DNA from: an uncultured Collinsella sp. | GTDB lineage: Bacteria > Actinomycetota > Coriobacteriia > Coriobacteriales > Coriobacteriaceae | Length of the DNA: 19,362 nt | Direction of reading: 5' to 3' | Assembly (NCBI GenBank): GCA_900543945.1 | Contig: UQTN01000030.1 | Span: 1 to 19,362, forward strand | Shown here: in pieces, positions 7,844 through 14,046 of the stretch | How positions within the stretch are numbered: the first letter of the stretch is position 1 | How the letters are laid out: the number at the start of each line of letters is the position of its first letter | Made by a program: the position numbers and the translations under genes | The notes under the pieces: model-generated | Databases searched by the model: none | What the model was told of the DNA's origin: nothing | The model's input: the letters and a program-made list of their open reading frames with translations, nothing else

Positions 7844-8761
7844 CTATGCGTCCGTGTGAACGAGCAGGCAGCGGAGCGTACCGGAGCAACCCTCGTAGGG
7901 GCGCTTACCGGCGCCGTAGCCGACGGCCTCGATGCGGTAGCGGGCCGGCAGGTGCTCGGACGTGCGCAGTGCGGCGACGATGGCGGCGCCCGTGGGCGTC
8001 ACGAGCTCGCCGGCGACCGGCGCGGGCGTGAGGGCGATATTGCCCGCTTGACACAGGTTGACGACAGCGGGGACGGGAATGGGCATAAGGCCGTGGGCAC
8101 AGCGGATGGTGCCGTGACCCTCGGAGAGCGACTCGACCACGATGTCCTCAATACCTAGGTCATCGAGGCAGATGGCGACAGAGCAGACGTCGACGATGGA
8201 GTCGATGGCGCCCACCTCGTGGAACATGACGGTCTCGGTCGTTTTGCCGTGGGCCTTGGCCTCGGCGGCGGCGAGCGCGGTAAAGATGGCGAGCGCGCGA
8301 CGCTTGGCGCCATCGCTTAGCTGCGAGTCATCGATGATGGCGGTGACATCCGCCAAAGAACGGTGGTGATGGTGGTGGGCGTGATGATGGCCATCGTGGT
8401 CATGGCCGTGGGCCTCATGGTCATGCTCGTGGCTGTGCTCGTGTTCGTGCTCGCCATGATCATGATGGTGGCGCTCATGCTCATGTGTGTGCTCGGTGCC
8501 CGCTTCGTTGCCGTAGAGCCAGGCCATATCGTGATCGTGGTTTTCGAGCTCCGCTGCAAGCTGAACATCGAAGTCGCAGGCGTCGATGCCATGCTTGTTT
8601 ACGCGCGTGACAGCGACCGCAAAGCCGTCGACCGGCAGCGTGGCAAGTTGCTCGCGCAGGTGCTCCTCGCTGGCGCCCAGGTCGAGCAGGGCCGCAACGG
8701 TCATGTCGCCGCTGATGCCCGAGGTGCCGTCGATGATAAGCGTGTGCTGATGGTTGGACAT
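7844..8761 (-). CDS. larC: LarC nickel-insertion protein, N-terminal (LarC1) part only
   Basis: LarC is the CTP-dependent nickel cyclometallase that inserts nickel in the last step of pincer cofactor synthesis. The 305-residue product begins with the family signature IIDGTSGISGDM and contains VMFHEVGAIDSIVD, IPVPAV, VTPTGAAIV and VGYGAG blocks. Residues 91-133 are a metal-binding-type tract with 24 histidines, also rich in Asp and Glu. The protein stops shortly after VGYGAG, where full-length LarC (about 400 residues) continues into the CTP-binding LarC2 domain. In L. plantarum the two parts are joined by a frameshift. Here the next bases encode tetR, and no LarC2 sequence is seen in any frame. 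GGAG overlaps the larB stop, 6 bases before ATG, so larB, larC and tetR form a tight operon. Confidence 0.9.
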   Translation of the reverse strand: MSNHQHTLIIDGTSGISGDMTVAALLDLGASEEHLREQLATLPVDGFAVAVTRVNKHGIDACDFDVQLAAELENHDHDMAWLYGNEAGTEHTHEHERHHHDHGEHEHEHSHEHDHEAHGHDHDGHHHAHHHHHRSLADVTAIIDDSQLSDGAKRRALAIFTALAAAEAKAHGKTTETVMFHEVGAIDSIVDVCSVAICLDDLGIEDIVVESLSEGHGTIRCAHGLMPIPVPAVVNLCQAGNIALTPAPVAGELVTPTGAAIVAALRTSEHLPARYRIEAVGYGAGKRPYEGCSGTLRCLLVHTDA

Positions 8762-8771
8762 GAAATGCTCC

Positions 8772-9554
8772 TTAGCGGGCGCAGGACGTGCCGGCGCTCA
8801 GATGATTGATAAGACTTGCCTGATAGGCGGCGCCAAAGCCGTTGTCGATATTGACGACCGAAACGCCGCTGGCGCAGGAGTTGAGCATGGCGAGCAGTGC
8901 GGCCATGCCGCCAAAGTTCGCGCCATAGCCCACGCTGGTGGGGACGGCGATGACCGGACAGCTCACAAGGCCTCCGATGACGCTCGCCAGGGCGCCCTCC
9001 ATGCCGGCGATGGCGATGACCACCTGCGCCTGGGCAAGTTCCTCAGCATGAGCGAGCAGGCGGTGCAGGCCGGCGACACCCACGTCGTAGAGGCGATCGA
9101 CCTCGTTGCCGTAGAACTCGGCCGTCAACGCGGCTTCCTCGGCAACGGGCAGGTCGCTCGTGCCGGCGCAGGCGACGACGATGCGTCCGTTGCCGGTAGG
9201 GGAGGGCTTGCCGCCCACGAGGGCGAGCTGTGCGTCCGGGACATATCCCAGGTCGATGCCGTTGCCGAGGAGCTCCGTGGTGCGAGCGGCTTTTTCGGCA
9301 TCCAAGCGCGTGACCAGGATGCGCTCCTGGCCGGCATCGCGCAGTGCTTCGATAATGGCGGCAATCTGATCGGCGGTTTTACCGGCCCCGTAGACAACCT
9401 CGCCGGCCCCCTGGCGCACCCCGCGCGAAAGATCGAGCTGCGCAAAGCCCAAATCGGCGGTCGGAGCCGTTTGGATGCGCGTGAGGGCGTCGGCAGGGGT
9501 GACTGCTCCGCCGGCAACATCGCTCAGCAATTGCTCAAGATCTCGCTTATCCAT
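8772..9554 (-). CDS. larB: LarB, pyridinium-3,5-biscarboxylic acid mononucleotide synthase
   Basis: LarB carboxylates the nicotinic ring of nicotinic acid adenine dinucleotide and cleaves the phosphoanhydride, the first step in making the nickel-pincer cofactor. The 260-residue product has the normal length. It shows the PurE-like C-terminal half with VVACAGTSDLPVAEEA, AGMEGALASVIGGL, VPTSVGYGANFGG and NSCASGV. Cys227 in the last block is the likely nucleophile by analogy with the catalytic Cys of L. plantarum LarB. I chose ATG at 9554, preceded by GAAGGGA. A longer frame to 9587 adds residues without family support. It is the first gene of the leftward larB-larC-tetR unit. An inverted repeat lies 45 bases upstream of the start. 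Confidence 0.93.
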   Translation of the reverse strand: MDKRDLEQLLSDVAGGAVTPADALTRIQTAPTADLGFAQLDLSRGVRQGAGEVVYGAGKTADQIAAIIEALRDAGQERILVTRLDAEKAARTTELLGNGIDLGYVPDAQLALVGGKPSPTGNGRIVVACAGTSDLPVAEEAALTAEFYGNEVDRLYDVGVAGLHRLLAHAEELAQAQVVIAIAGMEGALASVIGGLVSCPVIAVPTSVGYGANFGGMAALLAMLNSCASGVSVVNIDNGFGAAYQASLINHLSAGTSCAR

Positions 9555-9599
9555 ATATGTTCCCTTCGACGGCGCAAAGTCTAGCACTCAAAGGGTATA

Positions 9600-9631
9600 T
9601 TTCCGAACACTAAGACAAAATTGTTCGGAAA
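9600..9631. promoter_or_regulatory. inverted repeat upstream of larB, candidate regulator binding site
   Basis: The arms TTTCCGAACA (9600-9609) and TGTTCGGAAA (9622-9631) are perfectly complementary, separated by 12 AT-rich bases. It is 45 bases upstream of larB and 37 bases after the serB stop, both leftward. Moderate GC and no T tract argue against a terminator. The TetR protein encoded in the same operon is the obvious candidate binder. I found no matching copy upstream of larA. Confidence 0.5.
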
Positions 9632-9668
9632 CTATAGGACAGACTGATTCAATTGTTAGACGGATCGA

Positions 9669-10304
9669 CTAGTCGCGCAGGATGATGTCCATGGCGAGCA
9701 TCAGGTTGCGCTCGTCGATGGCAAACGGGGCGGCCTCGCGCGTCTTGGGCTTGGCGCAAAACGCGATGCCCGTGCCCGCGGCCTGAATCATGGGGATGTC
9801 GTTGGCGCCGTCGCCGATTGCGACGGTGTGGGCCATATCGACGCCGCACTCAACTGCCCAATCTAGCAGCTGGATGAGCTTGGACTCCTTGGTTACAATG
9901 TCTGCCGCCAGCTTGCCGGTGAGCTTGCTGTCCATGACTTCCAGGCGGTTGGCCAGGCAAAAATCGATGCCCGCGGCGGCCACAATCTTATCGGCGACCT
10001 CGTGAAAGCCGCCGCTTACCACGCCGACCTTCCAGCCCTTGCTGTGTGCCGAGCGCACAAGCTCCAGCGCACCGGGAGTAAACGTCACACGCTCAAAGGT
10101 GCGCTCGAACACGCTTTCGTCCAAGCCGGCAAGCAGCCCAACGCGCTCCTCGAGTGCCTGCTTAAAGTCGAGCTCGCCGCGCATCGCACGCTCGGTAATT
10201 TGCGCTACTTGCTCGCCCACGCCGGCTTCCTCGCCCAACAGGTCGATGACCTCCTGGTTGATGAGCGTGGAGTCGATATCCATAACGATGAGGCGTGCAG
10301 TCAT
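9669..10304 (-). CDS. serB: phosphoserine phosphatase (HAD family)
   Basis: Hydrolyses O-phosphoserine to serine, the last step of the phosphorylated serine pathway. The 211-residue product is a compact SerB without the N-terminal regulatory ACT-like region of the longer enterobacterial enzyme. HAD motif I is DIDST (nucleophile Asp9, acid Asp11). Motif II lies in VVSGGFH (Ser97), motif III supplies Lys142, and motif IV is IGDGANDIPM (Asp165 and Asp169). The ATG at 10304 has GGAAAGG upstream. Reading further to 10373 adds no conserved sequence. It is divergent from aspS and precedes larB on the same strand with a 114-base gap, so it may be a separate unit. Related HAD phosphatases exist, but the EVIDLLGEEAGVGEQVAQIT cap region is typical of SerB. 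Confidence 0.92.
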   Translation of the reverse strand: MTARLIVMDIDSTLINQEVIDLLGEEAGVGEQVAQITERAMRGELDFKQALEERVGLLAGLDESVFERTFERVTFTPGALELVRSAHSKGWKVGVVSGGFHEVADKIVAAAGIDFCLANRLEVMDSKLTGKLAADIVTKESKLIQLLDWAVECGVDMAHTVAIGDGANDIPMIQAAGTGIAFCAKPKTREAAPFAIDERNLMLAMDIILRD

Positions 10305-10489
10305 GGCGGGCCTTTCCGAGTGCAGTTGTATTGGGGCACATTGTCGCACGTGGCGCGCGTCGGCGACGGCCACGGTGCGTCAATTGTTTCGTCTCCGTCA
10401 AGTCTTTGGGCAGGAGCTACTTTTTCGTGGCACATCGACGCAGGTGCGATAACATAGAACGCCATGTCTGGCTGCGCGGTTTACGCAGG

Positions 10490-10532
10490 CCGGGTAAATC
10501 TGTACGACGCCGCCCGGAACGACACGGGGCGG
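10490..10532 (+). other. GC-rich leader of aspS with two mutually exclusive hairpins
   Basis: CCGGG (10490-10494) can pair with CCCGG (10513-10517). CCGCCC (10510-10515) can pair with GGGCGG (10527-10532). The two overlap at 10513-10515, so only one can form at a time. There is no T-box signature. A regulatory role is possible but unsupported beyond this geometry. Confidence 0.25.
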
Positions 10533-10560
10533 CACAGATCCATAAAGGAGGATCACTGGT

Positions 10561-12348
10561 ATGAGCCAGACCCGTCCCATCGACGAGCATTCCATGCACA
10601 CCCGTACTTGCGGTGAGCTTCGCCGCGAGAACGTGGGCGAAGAGGTCACCCTCACCGGTTGGGTGAGCCGTCGCCGCGACCACGGCGGCCTTATCTTCTG
10701 CGACCTTCGTGACCGCGAGGGCATCACGCAGCTCACCTTCGACCCCGAGCACTCCGACGGCGACGCCTTTAAGATCGCCGAGACCATGCGTCCCGAGTGG
10801 CCCATCAAGATCCACGGCGTCGTGCGCTCCCGTGGCGAGGAGACCACCAACACCAAGCTCGCGACCGGCGAGATCGAGGTCCTGACCGACCACGCCGAGG
10901 TGCTCAACACGTCCGTCACCCCGCCGTTCCAGATCGAGGACGGCATCGAGACCAGCGAGGACACCCGTCTGCGCTATCGCTATCTGGACCTTCGTCGTCC
11001 CGAGATGATGGCCAACCTCAAGCTGCGCTCCGACTTTACCTTTGCCATTCGCGAGGCGCTGCACAACCGTGAGTTCATGGAGGTCGAGACGCCCTCCCTG
11101 TTCAAGTCCACGCCCGAAGGTGCGCGCGACTTCGTGGTGCCGAGCCGCCTTCAGCCGGGCAACTTCTACGCCCTGCCGCAGTCCCCGCAGCTTCTGAAGC
11201 AGCTGCTCATGGTCGGTGGCGTCGAGCGCTACTACCAGGTTGCCAAGTGCTTCCGCGACGAGGACCTGCGTGCCGACCGTCAGCCCGAGTTCACCCAGGT
11301 CGATATCGAGATGTCCTTCGTGGACCAGAACGATGTCATGAGCGCGCTCGAAGAGGTCCTGGCCGACGCCTTCGGCCGCATGGGCGTCGAGATGCCCACG
11401 CCGCTGCGTCGCATGAACTACTGGGAGGCCATGGACACCTATGGCTCCGACAAGCCCGATACGCGCTACGGCATGCACCTGGTCGACCTGACCGACATTT
11501 TTGCCAACTCCAAGTTCAAGGTCTTCGCGACCGCTGCGAACGAGGACGGCTCTGTCGTCAAGGCTATCAACGCCAAGGGTGCCGGTGCCTGGGCGCGTGC
11601 CAAGATCGATAAGCTTGCCGGCGTGGCCTCCACGTTTGGCGCCAAGGGCCTGGCCTGGATCGCTTTCCGCGAGGACGGCTCCATCAACAGCCCCATCGTC
11701 AAGTTCTTCTCGGACGAGGAGATGGCTGCTCTGCGCGAGCGCATGGACGTCGAGCCCGGCGACCTTGTGATGTTCGCCGCCGGCCCGCGCCTGCTCTCCG
11801 ACGAGATCCTGGGCGGCATGCGTTCCCACATGGCTAACGCGCTCGAGATCAAGCGCGAGGGCCACGACTTCCTGTGGGTCGTCAACTTCCCGCTGTTCCA
11901 CTGGGACGAGGATCGCAAGGCCTATGCTGCCGAGCACCAGCCCTTTACCCTGCCGACCGAGACCGACATCGCCAAGATTGAGGCCGACCCGCTGGCAGCC
12001 AGTTCTTGCACCTACGACTTTGTCATGGACGGCTTTGAGGCCGGCGGCGGCGGTATGCGTATCCACAACGCCGAGATGCAGATGTCCATGCTCAAGCTCC
12101 TGGGCTTTACCGAGGAGCGCGCCGAGTCGCAGTTTGGCTTCCTCATGGAGGCCCTCAAGTTTGGTGCGCCCCCGATGGGCGGTTTCGCTCTGGGTCTGGA
12201 CCGCGTGTGCATGCTGCTCACCGGTTCCGACTCCATCCGCGACGTCATGGCGTTCCCCAAGACGGCCAGCGGCTCCGACCTCATGTCGGGCGCCCCGAGT
12301 GCCGTTTCCGGCGCCCAGCTCAAGGACGTCAGCCTGCGCTTGATGTAG
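10561..12348 (+). CDS. aspS: aspartyl-tRNA synthetase, bacterial type
   Basis: Class II synthetase of 595 residues that charges tRNA-Asp. The N-terminal anticodon-binding OB fold (about residues 20-120) contains GWVSRRRDHGG. Motif 1 follows in the RYRYLDLRRP region. Motif 2 is FRDEDLRADRQPEFTQ. A bacterial GAD insertion domain occupies roughly residues 300-420, and motif 3 is GLDRVCMLLTG. The C-terminal MAFPKTASGSDLM block is typical of bacterial AspRS. AAAGGAGG sits 10 bases before ATG, an unusually strong site. His41 in RRRDHGG resembles non-discriminating AspRS enzymes, which also charge tRNA-Asn, whereas discriminating enzymes such as that of E. coli have Leu here. A perfect terminator follows the gene. 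It is divergent from serB across a 256-base spacer. Confidence 0.97.
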   Translation: MSQTRPIDEHSMHTRTCGELRRENVGEEVTLTGWVSRRRDHGGLIFCDLRDREGITQLTFDPEHSDGDAFKIAETMRPEWPIKIHGVVRSRGEETTNTKLATGEIEVLTDHAEVLNTSVTPPFQIEDGIETSEDTRLRYRYLDLRRPEMMANLKLRSDFTFAIREALHNREFMEVETPSLFKSTPEGARDFVVPSRLQPGNFYALPQSPQLLKQLLMVGGVERYYQVAKCFRDEDLRADRQPEFTQVDIEMSFVDQNDVMSALEEVLADAFGRMGVEMPTPLRRMNYWEAMDTYGSDKPDTRYGMHLVDLTDIFANSKFKVFATAANEDGSVVKAINAKGAGAWARAKIDKLAGVASTFGAKGLAWIAFREDGSINSPIVKFFSDEEMAALRERMDVEPGDLVMFAAGPRLLSDEILGGMRSHMANALEIKREGHDFLWVVNFPLFHWDEDRKAYAAEHQPFTLPTETDIAKIEADPLAASSCTYDFVMDGFEAGGGGMRIHNAEMQMSMLKLLGFTEERAESQFGFLMEALKFGAPPMGGFALGLDRVCMLLTGSDSIRDVMAFPKTASGSDLMSGAPSAVSGAQLKDVSLRLM

Positions 12349-12371
12349 GCAAGCGGCTACATATTGCTTGC

Positions 12372-12406
12372 AACGAGGGAAGGACGCGCTCCTTCCCTCG
12401 TTTTTT
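12372..12406 (+). terminator. Rho-independent terminator after aspS
   Basis: AACGAGGGAAGGA (12372-12384) pairs perfectly with 12390-12402 around the loop CGCGC, and the stem runs into six T (12401-12406). This is the strongest terminator in the window. It lies 23 bases after the aspS stop. Confidence 0.92.
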
Positions 12407-12446
12407 ATGCGCCGAGGTTGTGAGGGCATGGGATGACCGGGCGTCG

Positions 12447-12647
12447 CGGAAAGTGCGTCCCGGAATCTGCGTCCAGAACGGGTCACGCTTTCCCAAAGGG
12501 GGTCCTCTGGGAAAGCGCGACCCAGAATTCGGCAAAATAATGGGACACAGTTTCCGCTTGAGCTGCCTAACGGAAACTGTGCCCCAGAATGAGCACTCAA
12601 AACGGGGCAGGCTTTCCGCAACAACTGTCTGACGGAAAGCCTGCCCC
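12447..12647. repeat. cluster of related variable-stem hairpins
   Basis: Three hairpins follow one another. 12480-12495 pairs with 12508-12523 (15 of 16). 12541-12556 pairs with 12571-12586 (15 of 16). 12604-12618 pairs with 12633-12647 (15 of 15). All have TTTCC(C/G) at the inner end of the left arm, (C/G)GGAAA at the start of the right arm, a 12-14-base loop, and CAG or CAGAAT after the right arm. The outer stem bases differ between hairpins but stay paired. A lone right-arm-like sequence at 12447-12461 looks like a decayed fourth member. The cluster fills the gap between the convergent aspS and LacI-type genes. Confidence 0.85.
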
Positions 12648-12653
12648 AGTTTC

Positions 12654-13670
12654 TTATAGCGAGTCTCTCTGGATCAGCTGCATGTGCATCACGGAGGTGG
12701 TGGGCTCGGCACCCTTGATCATGTCGAGCGCAATGTTGGCGGCCATGTGGCCTTCTTCGCGCAGGGGCTGGCGGACGGTCGTGAGCGCGGGGACGCAGCA
12801 CGCCGCAATCTCGTGATCGTCGAAGCCGACGACAGAAACGTCCTCCGGAACGGATAGGCCTGCCTCGTTGAGTGCGGTGATGACGCCAGCCGCGATACGG
12901 TCCGATCCGCAGAGCACGCCATCGAAAGCAATCTTGCGCGCGAGGATCTGGTGCATGGCCTGATAGCCGTCTCCGCTGTTCCAGCCGGTATAGATAACGT
13001 TTGCGCCCGGGAGGTCTTCGCCCAGGACGGTGCGGTAGCCGCGCAGGCGGTCGACAACAGCGGGGTTGTCTTGCGGCCCCAACACGGCGACGATATCTTT
13101 GCGCCCGCGCTCTTTCATAGCGAGTGCCGCAAAGCGTCCACCCTCTTCGTCGTCAGAGTAGACTGTCGAGAACACATCGCGATAGGGGTGGCCCTCGAGC
13201 TGGCCGCACAACACGGTGGGTACGCCCAGCTCGCGCAGCACCTCGAGCAGCTCGCTGCCCTTGTAAGGGGAGACGTCGATCACGGCGTCGAACGAGCGGC
13301 GCTCAAAGTGCTCGCGTGCGCGGTTGCGCTCATGCGTAGAAGACGCCTGCAAGATAACGGGCAGATAGGACGACTCCGACAGTTCCTCGGTAATGCCGCT
13401 CAAAAATTCGCTATAGGTGGGGTCGCTGAAGAGCTCACTCAGGGGCTCGGTCACGAGCACGGCGATGATTTCCGTGCGCCCGACAGCGAGCGCTCGGCCG
13501 CGAGCGTTGGGGACAAAATTGACTTTCTTGGCCGCCGCACGGACGCGCTTTTTGGTTTCCTCGCTAATGCGGGGCGAATCGTTGAGGGCGCGCGATGCCG
13601 TGGAGCGCGACACGCCGGCAGCTGCGGCAACCTCGGCAAGCGTAGGTGCGGTGCGAACTGGCTGAGTCAT
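12654..13670 (-). CDS. ebgR: LacI-family repressor of the ebg locus
   Basis: A 338-residue LacI/GalR-type regulator. The N-terminal helix-turn-helix and hinge (about residues 9-65) read TLAEVAAAAGVSRSTASRAL, then RALAVGRT, typical of the family. The rest is a periplasmic-binding-protein-like effector domain with GVLCGSDRIAAGV, DVSVVGFDDHE and LTTVRQP blocks. AGGAG lies 6 bases before ATG. It is divergent from ebgA, and the shared 376-base spacer holds three identical palindromes of the LacI operator kind, so it very likely represses ebgA-ebgC. The symbol is given by position and family, by analogy with E. coli ebgR; the inducer is unknown. The stop codon lies only 6 bases from the last hairpin of the adjacent repeat cluster, which may serve as its 3' end. 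Confidence 0.85.
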   Translation of the reverse strand: MTQPVRTAPTLAEVAAAAGVSRSTASRALNDSPRISEETKKRVRAAAKKVNFVPNARGRALAVGRTEIIAVLVTEPLSELFSDPTYSEFLSGITEELSESSYLPVILQASSTHERNRAREHFERRSFDAVIDVSPYKGSELLEVLRELGVPTVLCGQLEGHPYRDVFSTVYSDDEEGGRFAALAMKERGRKDIVAVLGPQDNPAVVDRLRGYRTVLGEDLPGANVIYTGWNSGDGYQAMHQILARKIAFDGVLCGSDRIAAGVITALNEAGLSVPEDVSVVGFDDHEIAACCVPALTTVRQPLREEGHMAANIALDMIKGAEPTTSVMHMQLIQRDSL

Positions 13671-13731
13671 GGCGTCTCCTGGAAAATGCGGTCGATGTTG
13701 TCACTGATACGGGCTGGTGCGGATACAGCTT

Positions 13732-13737
13732 ACTATA
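13732..13737 (-). promoter_or_regulatory. possible ebgR -10 box
   Basis: TATAGT reads leftward here, 61 bases before the regulator's ATG. No good -35 is visible. A small palindrome, TGAAC-AGC-GTTCA (13745-13757), lies where the -35 should be and might bind a regulator. The rest of the spacer from 13760 to 13900 holds nothing I can assign. Confidence 0.35.
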
Positions 13738-13906
13738 GTGCACCTGAACAGCGTTCATGATATCCGGTGACAGGTGTCGTTTTGCAACCAAGCCGCAATC
13801 GAATACGTCTCGTGTGGGTGAGATATCAGCGGGCGTGGCGGTTGCCTACAAGCTTAAGAACGATGTTTTGCGTTGAGTTTCGATATTCAGGGTGACATAA
13901 GTGTCG

Positions 13907-13927
13907 CGGTTGTACAACCGGTTGCAC
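13907..13927. promoter_or_regulatory. operator 1 of the ebg promoter (compound palindrome)
   Basis: Contains ACAACCGGTTGCAC (13914-13927) with the perfect core CAACCGGTTG. It overlaps a second perfect 14-base palindrome, CGGTTGTACAACCG (13907-13920), so three half-sites are fused. It is the farthest of three matching operators from ebgA and may act as an auxiliary, looping or autoregulatory site. Confidence 0.8.
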
Positions 13928-13958
13928 CGTTAATCCGGCCAAATCGACCGTTCAGCGG

Positions 13959-13972
13959 ACAACCGGTTGCAC
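13959..13972. promoter_or_regulatory. operator 2 of the ebg promoter
   Basis: ACAACCGGTTGCAC, identical to operators 1 and 3. Its centre is 45 bases from operator 1 and 42 bases (four helical turns) from operator 3. Its right end, TTGCAC, can serve as the -35 of the ebgA promoter, so repressor binding would block RNA polymerase. Confidence 0.85.
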
Positions 13973-13996
13973 AGTTTTTTGCATCGCCCGTAAGAT
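13967..13996 (+). promoter_or_regulatory. probable ebgA promoter
   Basis: TTGCAC (13967-13972) as -35 and TAAGAT (13991-13996) as -10 are 18 bases apart. The expected transcription start falls inside operator 3. Both hexamers are partial matches, but the fit with the two flanking operators is good. Confidence 0.5.
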
Positions 13997-14000
13997 AAGG

Positions 14001-14014
14001 ACAACCGGTTGCAC
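14001..14014. promoter_or_regulatory. operator 3 of the ebg promoter
   Basis: ACAACCGGTTGCAC, the third identical copy, directly downstream of the proposed -10 and over the expected transcription start. It lies 32 bases before the ebgA ATG. This is the classic place for a LacI-type repressor site. Confidence 0.85.
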
Positions 14015-14046
14015 AAGAATCACTACGATGACGAAGGAGCATCACC

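Noticed and set aside
8363..8809. A Met/Val-rich, membrane-protein-like frame on the plus strand
   Set aside because: It is the complement of the histidine-rich codons of larC. CAT and CAC read backward as ATG and GTG, producing artificial Met/Val runs.
10440..10560. T-box riboswitch before aspS
   Set aside because: No conserved T-box sequence and no terminator/antiterminator pair with a T tract. Only weak GC-rich stems are present.
12447..12647. CRISPR-like array
   Set aside because: The units are hairpins with differing stems, not identical direct repeats separated by unique spacers of constant length, and no cas genes are present.
10417..12801. A 794-codon minus-strand open frame opposite aspS
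   Set aside because: Antisense to a clearly functional synthetase gene. It also runs through a terminator and the hairpin cluster, which real coding sequence would not tolerate.
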